Shown here piece by piece: positions 49,043-58,122 of a stretch of DNA of 64,000 bases; the first letter of the stretch is position 1, and each line of letters opens with the position of its first letter. The notes under the pieces are model-generated. The model searched no databases, was not told where the DNA came from, and worked only from the letters and a program-made list of their open reading frames with translations. The stretch comes from DASWJS01 sp036397035 (GTDB lineage Bacteria; Actinomycetota; AC-67). Both the position numbers and the translations under genes were made by a program. The DNA lies in the NCBI GenBank assembly GCA_036397035.1, contig DASWJS010000015.1, positions 1 through 64,000 of the forward strand, given 5' to 3'.

Positions 49043-49105
49043 CGCGCCGGCGCGAAGGTACGGCCGGGCAGGGTCCGGCTCGGACCAAAGAGTGCCGGGT
49101 TCTCG

Positions 49106-50452
49106 TCAGACGACGCGGGCGATGAAGTCTTCGAGCTGGCGGAGGTTGCGGACCTCGATCATGCCGTCGGCGTAGCGGGCGTACTCGGTCGTCACGGAGT
49201 CGCCGGTGTCCCAGTACATCGCCGGCTCGGGGTTCAGCCAGTAAACACGCTTGGCCTTCTTGCGCATTTCACGCACGATCCAGCTCGAGGTGTCGCGATA
49301 GTTGTTGCGCGCGTCGCCCAGGATCAGCACGCTCGCGCGGGGGCTGAGGTCGGCGCCGGCTCGTTCCCAGAACTTCGAAAGCGAGTTGCCGTAGTCGGAG
49401 TGCCCGTCGAGCCATACCACGTCGGCCTCGGTGTTCATGCGGTCGACCGCGTGCAGAAAGTCCTCGCTGTCGAACAGGTGCGTCACCTCGTCGAGCGTGT
49501 CGACGAAGACGAACGAGCGCACGCGCGAGAACTGCGCTTGGAAGGCGTGGACGAACATCAGCGTGAAGCGCGCGAAGGCCGCCACCGATCCCGAGATGTC
49601 GCAGATCAGGAACAGCTCCGGCTTGTGCACGCTGCGGTGACGGAAACGCGTGTCGAAGGGCACCCCACCGGTCGACAGCGAGGCGCGCACGGTCTTGCGA
49701 ACGTCGAGCCGCCCGCGCTTGGCGTGCCGGCGCTTCATCGCCAGGCGCGTCGCGAGCCGCCGCGCGAGCGGCCCGATGGCCCGGCGCAGCGCGAGGATCT
49801 CGTCGCGCGTCGCGCGCACGAAGTCCAGATCTTCCGGCAGCGGGCGAACCGCGTGCTTGGCGACCTGTTCGGGTCCCTTGTGCTCGGCGAGCTTGCGGCG
49901 CACCTCGGCCTGCACTTCCTGGCGGAACTTGCGAAGTCGCTGCTCGAACTCGTCGCGCCAGAGCCGCTCCTCCAGCGGCGACAGCTCGTCGCGCATCTCG
50001 CGCATGAGCCGCTCGAGCAACTGGTCCAGGTCAACGGCCCGGAAGACCCGGTACTCGAAGTACGGGCTGCCGGCGCGCTCGGTCTCGACGCGCCCGAAGG
50101 CCTGCACGGCCCGGCGCGCCAGCTCGCGAATCGCCGCCGCGTCGCCCGACAGGAGCGCCCGGAACAGCTCGTCCAGGTAGGCGTCGGGATCGACCTCGGC
50201 GTCCCCCTCGGCCGCGCGGGCGCCGGCATCCGGCGCGCGACCCGTCCCGAAGTACAGGTCGAACATCGTGTCGAACGCCTCGCGGTGCGCTTGGCTCTTG
50301 ACCATCGTCGCGGCGAGCGCCGACCGGAACGCTTCTTTGTCCTCGGCCGGGACGTGCCGGAGCGCGCGCATCGCATCCAGGTCGTCGCTGATCGCCACCG
50401 GCACGCCGGCGTCCCGAAGCGCCCGGGCGAACGCTAGGAACCGATCGAGCAT
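49106..50452 (-). CDS. VWA-domain protein, CoxE-like
   Basis: This 448-residue cytoplasmic protein has a C-terminal von Willebrand factor A domain. Its metal-ion site has DISGS in FLICDISGSVAAF, and LILGDARNNYRD further on. The long N-terminal part is helical and charged. CoxE-type VWA proteins work with MoxR AAA ATPases to mature metalloenzymes such as CO dehydrogenase. The MoxR partner is encoded directly upstream and overlaps by one base, but no CO dehydrogenase genes are visible in the window. The target is therefore unknown. Confidence 0.88.
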   Translation of the reverse strand: MLDRFLAFARALRDAGVPVAISDDLDAMRALRHVPAEDKEAFRSALAATMVKSQAHREAFDTMFDLYFGTGRAPDAGARAAEGDAEVDPDAYLDELFRALLSGDAAAIRELARRAVQAFGRVETERAGSPYFEYRVFRAVDLDQLLERLMREMRDELSPLEERLWRDEFEQRLRKFRQEVQAEVRRKLAEHKGPEQVAKHAVRPLPEDLDFVRATRDEILALRRAIGPLARRLATRLAMKRRHAKRGRLDVRKTVRASLSTGGVPFDTRFRHRSVHKPELFLICDISGSVAAFARFTLMFVHAFQAQFSRVRSFVFVDTLDEVTHLFDSEDFLHAVDRMNTEADVVWLDGHSDYGNSLSKFWERAGADLSPRASVLILGDARNNYRDTSSWIVREMRKKAKRVYWLNPEPAMYWDTGDSVTTEYARYADGMIEVRNLRQLEDFIARVV

Positions 50453-51336
50453 CAGTTCAGCCCCGGTTTGGGCGGGACTTTGAGGTGGGCTGCGACCTTT
50501 TCGATGTCGGTCTGGTACTTCAGCAGCGCGCTCATGGAAGCGCGGGCGACGTTGGGATCCAGCTCCGTGATGCCGAGGTGCAGCAGCGTGCGCGCCCAGT
50601 CCAGGGTCTCGGCGATGCTCGGCGCCTTCTTCAGCTCGAGCTGGCGGATGCTTCGCACGAGCCGCACGATCTGGTCGGCGAGGATCTCGGGGATCTCCGG
50701 GACGCGCGCCAGCACGATCGCCTTTTCGCGCTCGACGTCTGGGTAGTCGAGGAACAGGTACAGGCAGCGGCGCTTCAACGCCTCGGACAGCTCCCGCGAG
50801 TTGTTGGACGTCAGGAACACCCAGGGGATCCGCTTCGCCGCGACGGTCCCCATCTCCGGGATCGAAACTTGGAAGTCGCTCAGCAGCTCCAGCAGCAGGC
50901 CCTCGAACTCAAAGTCGACCTTGTCGATCTCGTCGATCAGCAGCACGACCTGGTCGTCGGCGCGGATCGCTTCGAGCAGCGGGCGCTCCAGCAGGAAGTC
51001 CTCCGTGAAGATGTTGGTCTCGACGTCCTCCCAGGACAGCTCGCGGCCCTGCTCGGCCTGGATGCGAAGGAGCTGCTTCTTGTAGTTCCACTCGTAGAGC
51101 GCCTTGGCTTCGTCCAGGCCCTCGTAGCACTGCAGCCGGATCAAGCGCGCGCCGAGGCTGGCGGCGACCGACTTGGCAAGCTCGGTCTTGCCCGTGCCCG
51201 CCGGCCCTTCGACGAGGACGGGCTTGCCGAGCCGCTCGGCGAGGAAGACCACGGTCGCGATCGACTCGTCGGCGAGGTAGCCCGCGCCTTCGAGCCGCTC
51301 GACCACCTTCGGCAGCGATTCGTACCCGATGCTCAT
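50452..51336 (-). CDS. MoxR-type AAA+ ATPase (CoxD-like)
   Basis: This 294-residue AAA+ chaperone has Walker A EGPAGTGKTELAK (near 43-55) and Walker B VVLLIDEIDKVDFEFE (near 131). A sensor I segment WVFLTSNNSREL and an arginine-finger region with LKRRCLYLFLDYP follow. ATG 51336 overlaps the proA stop by 4 bp, and the stop overlaps the coxE start by one base. The pair forms a MoxR-VWA module that probably remodels a partner metalloprotein. Confidence 0.92.
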   Translation of the reverse strand: MSIGYESLPKVVERLEGAGYLADESIATVVFLAERLGKPVLVEGPAGTGKTELAKSVAASLGARLIRLQCYEGLDEAKALYEWNYKKQLLRIQAEQGRELSWEDVETNIFTEDFLLERPLLEAIRADDQVVLLIDEIDKVDFEFEGLLLELLSDFQVSIPEMGTVAAKRIPWVFLTSNNSRELSEALKRRCLYLFLDYPDVEREKAIVLARVPEIPEILADQIVRLVRSIRQLELKKAPSIAETLDWARTLLHLGITELDPNVARASMSALLKYQTDIEKVAAHLKVPPKPGLN

Positions 51337-52580
51337 GTCCGTATCTGTCCTTCCCCGGTGACGACGTACTTCGTCGAGGTCATCTCGCGCAGACCCATGG
51401 GTCCGCGCGCGTGCAGCTTCTGGTTGCTGATGCCGATCTCGGCGCCGAAGCCGAACTCCCCGCCGTCGGCGAAGCGGGTAGAGGCGTTGACCATCACGCA
51501 CGCGGAGTCGCACCCGGCCGCGAACCGGCTCGCCGCGTCCTCGTCCTCGGTCACGATCGCCTCGGTGTGGTGCGAGCCGTAGGCGTTCGTGTGCGCGATC
51601 GCCTCCTCGACCGAGTCCACGACCTTCACGGCGAGGATGAGGTCGAGGTACTCGGCGAACCAATCGTCCTCAGTCGCCTCGCGCATCTCCGGGACGAGGG
51701 CGCGCGCGGGGGCGTCGCCTCGAAGCTCGACGCCGGCATCGTGGAGCGCGCGCCCGGCCCGCGGCAGGAAGTCGCCGGCGACGGCTCGGTGCACGAGCAG
51801 CGTCTCGGCCGCGTTGCACACGCTCGGGCGCTGCACCTTCGCGTTGAGCACGATCGGCAAGGCCTTGTCCAGGTCTGCCGCCGCGTCGACGTAGACGTGG
51901 CAGGTGCCCGAGCCGGTCTCCAGCACCGGCACGATCGACTCCTCGACCACGGTCTTGATCAGGCCCGCTCCCCCGCGCGGGATGAGCACGTCCACGAACT
52001 CCCGCGCGCGCATGAGGTCCTTCGCGCCCTCGCGCGAGGTGTCCTCGACGAGCTGGATCGCGTCGGCCGGCAGTCCGGCCGACGCTCCCGCTTCGGACAG
52101 GATCCTCACGAGCAGCGCGTTGGTCGCCAGCGCGCTCGCCGAGCCGCGCAGGATGCACGCGTTGCCGCTCTTCAGGCAGAGCGTCGCGGCGTCGACGGTC
52201 ACGTTCGGGCGAGCCTCGTAGATGATGCCGATCACCCCGAGCGGCACGCGCACCTTCCGGATGCGCAGGCCGTTCGGCCGCGTCCACTCCTCGATCGTCT
52301 CCCCGATCGGGTCGGGCAGACCGATGAGCGAGCGGACGGCGGCGGCGATCCCGGCGATCCGCTCGGTGGTCAGGGTGAGCCGGTCCACGATCGCGTCCGG
52401 CGTTTGGTCGGCGCGCGCGCGCGTTACGTCCTGCGCGTTCGCCTCGACGATCTCGCGCGCGCGCGCCTCCAGCGCGCCGGCCATCGCCGCCAGGCCCGCG
52501 TTCTTCACCTCGGCAGGCGTGGCCGCCAAGGCCGCCGCCGCCGCCTTGGCGCGCGGGCCGATCTCGCTCAGCGCGCTCAT
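51333..52580 (-). CDS. proA: Glutamate-5-semialdehyde dehydrogenase
   Basis: ProA reduces gamma-glutamyl phosphate to glutamate-5-semialdehyde with NADPH in proline synthesis. The 415-residue protein has the ProA blocks VPLGVIGIIYEARPNVT, CLKSGNACILRGSASA and PRGGAGLI. The catalytic cysteine lies in KVQRPSVCNAAETLLV (near 255), and AYGSHHTEAIVTED follows. A TACCCT -10-like box (52591-52596) lies 10 nt before ATG 52580, so it may have its own promoter despite standing 25 bp after proB. The 3' end is coupled to moxR by ATGA. Confidence 0.97.
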   Translation of the reverse strand: MSALSEIGPRAKAAAAALAATPAEVKNAGLAAMAGALEARAREIVEANAQDVTRARADQTPDAIVDRLTLTTERIAGIAAAVRSLIGLPDPIGETIEEWTRPNGLRIRKVRVPLGVIGIIYEARPNVTVDAATLCLKSGNACILRGSASALATNALLVRILSEAGASAGLPADAIQLVEDTSREGAKDLMRAREFVDVLIPRGGAGLIKTVVEESIVPVLETGSGTCHVYVDAAADLDKALPIVLNAKVQRPSVCNAAETLLVHRAVAGDFLPRAGRALHDAGVELRGDAPARALVPEMREATEDDWFAEYLDLILAVKVVDSVEEAIAHTNAYGSHHTEAIVTEDEDAASRFAAGCDSACVMVNASTRFADGGEFGFGAEIGISNQKLHARGPMGLREMTSTKYVVTGEGQIRT

Positions 52581-52605
52581 TGGAGACCCCAGGGTACCGG
52601 GCGCG

Positions 52606-53697
52606 CTACAGGATCACGAGCGAGTCCCGGTGGATCACCTCGCGGCCGCCGTCGCGGATGCTCGCCCCGATGGGCATGTCGGCGGCCGCGTAGTTGACGA
52701 TGCCCTTGGCGAAGACCGCCCCGGCCGGGTCGGCGACTTCGACGGCGTCGCCCGCCTCGAAGGCGCCGGCCACCGCGGTCACGCCCGCCGGCAGCAGGCT
52801 CTTGCCGCCCTCGACGAGCGCCCGGCGCGCCCCGTCGTCGACGGTGACCGTGCCGCGGGGTACGAGGCTGAACTCGATCCAGAGCTTGCGCGAGCGCCCG
52901 CGGGCGCGGCGCGGCTCGAACGACGAGCCGACCTCCTCCCCGGCGACGATCCGCTCGACGACGCGCGGCTCGCGCCCGTGCGCGATCACCACGCGCGTCC
53001 CGGCCGCCGTCGCGGTCCGCACCGCCTCGACCTTCGAGGCCATGCCGCCCGAGCCGAGCGCGGACCCGCGCCGGCCCGCTCGCATCCGCTCGAGCCCGGC
53101 GAGGTCGGTGATGCGGTGGACCGGCTCGCGCGCGCGCTTGGGATCGGCGGAGTAGACGCCGTCGATGTCGCTCAGGATGACGAGCAGATCGGCGTGCGCC
53201 ATGATCGCCACGAGCGCCGCCAGCGCGTCGTTGTCGCCGAAGCGGATCTCGTCGACGGCCGTCGTGTCGTTCTCGTTCACGATCGGGACGACGCCCATCT
53301 TCAGCAGTCGCTCCAGCGCGTGGTGGGCGTTCAGATACGAGCGGCGCCGCACGACGTCGTCGCGCGTGAGCAGCATCTGGCCGACCGGGACCTTCCGGCG
53401 TGCGAAGGCACGCTGGTAGGCGTGCATGAGGATGCCCTGGCCGACGCTCGCCGCGGCCTGCAAGCCCGGGATGTCGCCCGGACGCCGCTTCAGGCCGAGC
53501 GGCTCGAGCCCCGCGGCGATCGCGCCCGAGGACACCAGCACCGGCGCCGCGCCCGCGCGCCGCACCGCCGCGAGTTGGCCGGCGAGCGCGCGCACCTGCC
53601 CGTCGTCGAGCGTCCCGTCCGCGGCCGTGATCGTGGACGAGCCGACCTTGACGACGATCCGCTTGGTGGCGTGCCGGTTCAAGACGTGCCGACTCAT
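52606..53697 (-). CDS. proB: Glutamate 5-kinase
   Basis: ProB phosphorylates glutamate, the first step of proline synthesis. The 363-residue protein has the amino-acid-kinase core (KRIVVKVGSSTI at 12-23, LVSSGAIAAGLE, PIVNENDTTAVDE, LLVILSDIDGVYSADP, GSGGMASKVEAV) and a C-terminal PUA domain (about 275-360). ATG 53697 overlaps the obgE stop by 4 bp; the frame is open further upstream as an artefact. The obgE-proB-proA order is conserved in actinobacteria. Confidence 0.97.
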   Translation of the reverse strand: MSRHVLNRHATKRIVVKVGSSTITAADGTLDDGQVRALAGQLAAVRRAGAAPVLVSSGAIAAGLEPLGLKRRPGDIPGLQAAASVGQGILMHAYQRAFARRKVPVGQMLLTRDDVVRRRSYLNAHHALERLLKMGVVPIVNENDTTAVDEIRFGDNDALAALVAIMAHADLLVILSDIDGVYSADPKRAREPVHRITDLAGLERMRAGRRGSALGSGGMASKVEAVRTATAAGTRVVIAHGREPRVVERIVAGEEVGSSFEPRRARGRSRKLWIEFSLVPRGTVTVDDGARRALVEGGKSLLPAGVTAVAGAFEAGDAVEVADPAGAVFAKGIVNYAAADMPIGASIRDGGREVIHRDSLVIL

Positions 53698-54983
53698 GAG
53701 CTGCGTGCGCTCCGGTCCGGGTCGTCGGGCGTGAACTCGAAGGCGACCTCGCCGATGCGCACCTCGTCGCCGGCCTTCGCGCCGGCGCGGGCCAGCGCCT
53801 CCTCCACCCCGATCGACACCAGTGCTTCCTGCACGTAGACGAGCGCGTCCGGGTGGGAGACGTCGAAGCGCTCCAGGAGCCGCTCCGCCCGCGCGTGGCG
53901 CACGCGCCACGCCTCCTCCTCGCGCTCGACGAGGACCTCGTGCCCTTCCGGCCGCAGGCGGATCAAGCGGTGCGACGGCCGGGGGGGCGTGCGCGCGTCT
54001 GCCTCGGCGACCGCGCGGGCGAGCGCGTCGTGCAGGTCCTCCACGCCCGCGCCCGTGACCGCCGAGGTCGCGACGAAGGTGAAGCCGGCCGCGCCGGCCG
54101 CCGATCGCGCGTCGGCCACCGCGCCGTCTCCGAGGTCCACCTTGTTCCCGGCAACCACGCCCACGCGCTCGTCGAAGCTCGCAAGGTGCGCGCGCAGCTC
54201 GGCCCGCAACGCCTCCAGAGCCGCGCGCGGGGGCTCGGCCGACAGGTCCAGCACGAAGCAGAGCGCGCGGCAGCGCTCGAGGTGGCGCAGGAACGAGAGA
54301 CCGAGCCCCTTGCCCTGCGACGCGCCCTCGATCAGGCCGGGGACGTCGGCGATCACGAATCGCCGGTCGCCCGCGTCGGCGACGCCGAGGTTGGGCGTCA
54401 ACGTCGTGAAGGGATAGGCGGCAACCTTCGGGCGAGCGGCGGACAGGCGCGCGATCAACGAGGACTTCCCGGCGTTGGGGAAGCCGACCAGCCCGACGTC
54501 GGCCAGGACCTTCAGCTCGAGCCGCAGGCGCCGGCGCTCGCCGCGTTCGCCGCGTTCGGCAAAGCTCGGCGCGCGCCGCTTGGCCGTGACGAAGGCGGCG
54601 TTGCCACGGCCGCCGCGACCCCCGCGCGCCGCGACGAACTCGGCGCCGTCGCCGACGAGGTCGGCGATCGCGACGCCCTCCTCGTCGTGCACGACGGTGC
54701 CGTCGGGAACCGCCAGCACGACGTCCGGCGCCGCGGCGCCCTGGCGCGTGTTGCCCGACCCGCTCCCGCCCTTCTGCGCGCGCAGGTGCGGGGCGCGGGC
54801 CGCCTCCGCCAGCGTGGAGACGTTGTGGTCGACCCGTAGGATCACGCTCCCGCCCGCGCCGCCGGTTCCCCCGTCCGGCGGGCCCTTCGGCCGGTACTTC
54901 TCGCGGCGGAAGGACACCGATCCGTGACCGCCGTCGCCGGCCGCCACCTCGATGCGCGCCTCGTCGACGAACCCGGGGTCCAT
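53694..54983 (-). CDS. obgE: GTPase Obg (ObgE/CgtA) with C-terminal OCT domain
   Basis: This is a 50S-associated stress GTPase of 429 residues. The glycine-rich Obg fold spans about 1-157 (GDGGHGSVSFRREK, GGTGGAGGS). The G domain starts with GFPNAGKSSL (167-176), followed by DVPGLIEGAS and NKVDLG. The C-terminal OCT domain (about 345-415) is of the form found in Gram-positives (VRHARAERLLERFDVSHPDAL). ATG 54983 is used in place of the longer start because a -10 box (TAATGT) lies 7 nt before it. The ribosomal proteins L27 and L21 lie 2.8 kb upstream, separated by an inserted S9 peptidase and a membrane gene. Confidence 0.96.
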   Translation of the reverse strand: MDPGFVDEARIEVAAGDGGHGSVSFRREKYRPKGPPDGGTGGAGGSVILRVDHNVSTLAEAARAPHLRAQKGGSGSGNTRQGAAAPDVVLAVPDGTVVHDEEGVAIADLVGDGAEFVAARGGRGGRGNAAFVTAKRRAPSFAERGERGERRRLRLELKVLADVGLVGFPNAGKSSLIARLSAARPKVAAYPFTTLTPNLGVADAGDRRFVIADVPGLIEGASQGKGLGLSFLRHLERCRALCFVLDLSAEPPRAALEALRAELRAHLASFDERVGVVAGNKVDLGDGAVADARSAAGAAGFTFVATSAVTGAGVEDLHDALARAVAEADARTPPRPSHRLIRLRPEGHEVLVEREEEAWRVRHARAERLLERFDVSHPDALVYVQEALVSIGVEEALARAGAKAGDEVRIGEVAFEFTPDDPDRSARSS

Positions 54984-54990
54984 GCCGCGC

Positions 54991-54996
54991 ACATTA
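54991..54996 (-). promoter_or_regulatory. obgE -10 box (leaderless type)
   Basis: TAATGT on the minus strand fits TANNNT and lies 7 nt before the obgE ATG at 54983, with no ribosome binding site between them. Confidence 0.5.
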
Positions 54997-55045
54997 GCAA
55001 CGCCCGCCTTTGCCCCCGGCCTCGTCGCGGCGGTACAAGAGGGGG

Positions 55046-57004
55046 ATGAACGGGATGCAACCCGCCGACGTCTACCGCCTGACCTCCGTCTCGGACCCTC
55101 GCGTCTCTCCCGACGGCCGCCGCGCCGCCTACGTCGTGACCACGATCGACGAAGAGGCCAACGACTACCGCAGCGCGATCTGGGTCGTGCCGCTCGACGG
55201 CTCGGCCGAGCCCCGCCGATTCACCTCCGGCATCGCGCGCGACGCCTCGCCCCGCTGGTCGCCCGACGGGTCGCGAATCGCCTTCGTCAGCTCGCGGGCG
55301 AAGCCGGGTGAGGACCCGAAGAAGGCGCAGGGACAGCTCTACGTCATGCCGGCCGACGGGGGCGAGCCCCTGCGCCTGACCGATCTCAAGGAAGCCGTGA
55401 GCGCGCCGGCCTGGTCGCCCGACGGGACGCGGATCGCGTTCACCTCGCGCGTGCGCGACGCCGCTTACGACGAGGAGGACGAGCGCAAGCGGCCCCCGCG
55501 CCGCGTGACCCGGCTGGCCTTCCGTCTCGACGACGTGGGCTGGATCGGCGACCGTCGCCAGCACGTCTTCGTCGTGCCGGCCGACGGCTCGGGCGAGCCG
55601 TCGCAGGTCACCGACGGCGACTTCGACGACTCCTCTCCGTCCTGGTCGCCCGACGGGACGCGGATCGCGTTCTCGTCCGGGCGGGGCGAGAACTGGGACA
55701 TCACGTTCGCGACGGACCTGTTCGTCGTGAACGCCGACGGCGGCGAGCCCGACCTGCTCACGACCGGCGACGGGTTCAGCGCCGCGCCGTCCTGGTCGCC
55801 CGACGGGATGCGGATCGCCTACCAGTTCACCCCGGGCGTCCGCGACTGGCCGCGGCACGCGCAGATCGCGGTCATGGACCTGGCAACCCGAGACCGGCGC
55901 ATCCTGACCGCCAGCCTCGACCGCAACTGCGCGCCCTACCCGCCGATGCGCGAGCCGATCTGGTCCTCCGACCACCTGCTCTTCGCGACCGAGGACGCGG
56001 GGGCGAACCCGCTCTACCTGGTGCCGGCCGACGGAAGCGACAAGCCGCAGACCGTGGTGACCGGGCAGGCGCTGGGCGGCTACGACATGGTCGCCGGGCA
56101 GGGCGTCCACGTCGCCACGACGCCGGCGACGCTCCCCGAGCTGTTCCACGGCGAGTCCCGCCTCACCTCGCACGGCGCCGCCTTCGCGCAGGCGCGTTCG
56201 CTCGCGTCGCCCGAGCGGTTCACCGCCACCTCGGCCGACGGCACCGAGGTGGACGCGTGGATCATGCGCCCGCCCGGATTCACCGGCGGCACGCGGTACC
56301 CCGTGCTGCTCAGCGTCCACGGCGGGCCGTTCACGCAGTACGGCGAGCGCTTTCACGACGAGTTCCAGGTCTACGCCGGGGCCGGCTACGTCGTGCTGTA
56401 CGCGAACCCGCGCGGCTCGTCCGGCTACTCCGAGGAATGGGGCCGGGCGATCCGCGGCCCGAGCAACGGCGCGGGGCCGGGCATGGGGACCGTGGACTAC
56501 GAGGACGTCATGGCGGTCGTGGACGAGGCGCTCGCGCGCTACGAGTTCTGCGACCCCGACCGGCTCGGCGTCATCGGCGGCTCCTACGGCGGCTTCATGG
56601 CCACCTGGATCGCCGCTCACACCACCCGGTTCAAGGCGGCGATCTCCGAGCGGGCGGTGAACTCCTGGACCAGCATGTGGGGGTCGAGCGACAGCGGCTG
56701 GGCGTTCGAGGCGGAGGTGGGCGCGAACATCATGGACGACCCCGCCGCCTGGCGGGCGATCTCGCCGCTCGAGCACGCGCAGAACATCGCCACGCCGCTG
56801 CTCATCATCCATTCGGAGAACGACCTGCGGTGCAACGCCGAGCAGGCGGACCAGCTTTTCACCACGCTGCGCTACCTCGGGCGCGAGGTGGAGATGGTGC
56901 GCTTCCCCGCCGAAGGCCACGAGCTGAGCCGCAGCGGCTCGCCCGTGCACCGCGTCCAGCGCTTCGAGATCGTCCTGGAGTGGTTCGCGCGCCACCTCAG
57001 CTAG
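55046..57004 (+). CDS. S9 family prolyl oligopeptidase-type peptidase
   Basis: This 652-residue protein has an N-terminal beta-propeller built from PD40-type repeats (SWSPDGTRIAF-like blocks, about 25-350) and a C-terminal alpha/beta hydrolase. The catalytic serine is in GGSYGGFMATW, the aspartate in HSENDLRC and the histidine in EGHELS. There is no signal peptide, so it is probably cytoplasmic, resembling acylaminoacyl-peptidases. ATG 55046 lies next to AAGAGGGGG; ATG 55055, three codons on, is an alternative. The 3' end overlaps that of the next minus-strand gene by 8 bp. Confidence 0.92.
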   Translation: MNGMQPADVYRLTSVSDPRVSPDGRRAAYVVTTIDEEANDYRSAIWVVPLDGSAEPRRFTSGIARDASPRWSPDGSRIAFVSSRAKPGEDPKKAQGQLYVMPADGGEPLRLTDLKEAVSAPAWSPDGTRIAFTSRVRDAAYDEEDERKRPPRRVTRLAFRLDDVGWIGDRRQHVFVVPADGSGEPSQVTDGDFDDSSPSWSPDGTRIAFSSGRGENWDITFATDLFVVNADGGEPDLLTTGDGFSAAPSWSPDGMRIAYQFTPGVRDWPRHAQIAVMDLATRDRRILTASLDRNCAPYPPMREPIWSSDHLLFATEDAGANPLYLVPADGSDKPQTVVTGQALGGYDMVAGQGVHVATTPATLPELFHGESRLTSHGAAFAQARSLASPERFTATSADGTEVDAWIMRPPGFTGGTRYPVLLSVHGGPFTQYGERFHDEFQVYAGAGYVVLYANPRGSSGYSEEWGRAIRGPSNGAGPGMGTVDYEDVMAVVDEALARYEFCDPDRLGVIGGSYGGFMATWIAAHTTRFKAAISERAVNSWTSMWGSSDSGWAFEAEVGANIMDDPAAWRAISPLEHAQNIATPLLIIHSENDLRCNAEQADQLFTTLRYLGREVEMVRFPAEGHELSRSGSPVHRVQRFEIVLEWFARHLS

Positions 57005-57827
57005 GCGAGATCGCGCAGTCCTCCAGCGGTTCGGCGCCGGTGCGCACGCGCGTCACGACGTCGCCGCTCGGGATGCGCAGCAGCACGGCGTCGCGCACGT
57101 CGTAGACCATGATCCGGTCCTCTGCTTCGCCGAGGTAGACCAGACACTCGGACGCGAAGGCCGCTTCGGTCGAGCCGTCCGGCGCCACGACCTCGACCGG
57201 CTCCGCGCGCACCTGGAGCATCGGCAGCGGCCCGACGGTGCCGGAGGTTACGTGGATCGGCTCGCCGCGGATCGTCAGACCGTCGGCAAGCTCGATCGCG
57301 CGCAGCGGCAAGATCGCGAAGGCGAGCACGCTGCCGACGACGAGCGAGAACACGGCGATCGGCCTGATCGACTTGGTCAGCTCCTGGCGGACCGTCGTGC
57401 GACGCCCTTCGGTTGCGATCCGCGCGCTCATCTCGAACAGCGACTTGCCCAGGCGCGTCTTGCCGAGCCACTGCTGCTCGAACTGGGATCGAGCCCGTTC
57501 GAGGTCGGCCTGTTCGATACGCAGCGACCGCATCATCGAGCGCAACGACGTGGAGATCGACATGGGGAGAAATACGACGTAGACCCACACGACGGCGAAC
57601 ACGAGCAAGGAAATGAATGCCACCAGCACGATCGGCCCGGCGGCCGCCTGCGCGAGGATCTCCGCCTTGCCGAGCCCGACCTCCTCCGGGACCAAACCGA
57701 AGCGCGAGTAGAAGCTGACGTAGACCATGCGCAGGGCCGCGTAGAACACCACCGAGAGCCCGGCGAGGAGCGCCGTGTACTCCTTGACCCTGGCGACGAG
57801 TCCGGGGGGCGCGGGCGGGTCGGTCAC
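56997..57827 (-). CDS. Hypothetical membrane protein
   Basis: This 276-residue protein has three hydrophobic helices: near 20-36 (LLAGLSVVFYAALRMVYVSF), near 60-88 (GPIVLVAFISLLVFAVVWVYVVFLP) and near 155-172 (VFSLVVGSVLAFAILP). It ends in a beta-rich extracellular or cytoplasmic tail (180-276) with ECLVYLGEAEDRIMVYDV. FYSRFGLVPEEVGL between the first two helices is the most distinctive block. No family is assigned. The stop overlaps that of the S9 peptidase gene. Confidence 0.65.
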   Translation of the reverse strand: MTDPPAPPGLVARVKEYTALLAGLSVVFYAALRMVYVSFYSRFGLVPEEVGLGKAEILAQAAAGPIVLVAFISLLVFAVVWVYVVFLPMSISTSLRSMMRSLRIEQADLERARSQFEQQWLGKTRLGKSLFEMSARIATEGRRTTVRQELTKSIRPIAVFSLVVGSVLAFAILPLRAIELADGLTIRGEPIHVTSGTVGPLPMLQVRAEPVEVVAPDGSTEAAFASECLVYLGEAEDRIMVYDVRDAVLLRIPSGDVVTRVRTGAEPLEDCAISPS

Positions 57828-57843
57828 CTGCGCGCGCGGGTCG

Positions 57844-58098
57844 CTACGCCGTCGGGATGACGTCGACGATGCGGCGGTTGCGGCGCTGGTGGTATCGGAC
57901 CGTGCCCGGCGAGACGGCGAAGAGCGTGTCGTCCCTGCCGCGCTTGACGTTCTGGCCGGGATGAACCTTTGTGCCCCGCTGGCGCACGAGGATGGACCCG
58001 GGCGTGACCGTCTGCCCGGCGTAGACCTTCACGCCCAGGTACTTGGGGTTGGAGTCGCGCCCGTTGCGCGTGGACCCGAGGCCCTTCTTGGAAGCCAT
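57844..58098 (-). CDS. rpmA: 50S ribosomal protein L27
   Basis: L27 reaches into the peptidyl-transferase centre. The 84-residue protein starts MASKKGLGSTRNGRDSNPK and has YLGVKVYAGQTVTPGSILV and QRGTKVHPGQNVKRGRDDT, the expected pattern. No N-terminal cleavage extension of the Firmicutes type is present. ATG 58098 lies 24 bp after rplU; TATCCT (58108-58113) 9 nt upstream could be an internal -10 box. Confidence 0.97.
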   Translation of the reverse strand: MASKKGLGSTRNGRDSNPKYLGVKVYAGQTVTPGSILVRQRGTKVHPGQNVKRGRDDTLFAVSPGTVRYHQRRNRRIVDVIPTA

Positions 58099-58122
58099 GG
58101 CGCAACGAGGATACCAGAACCG

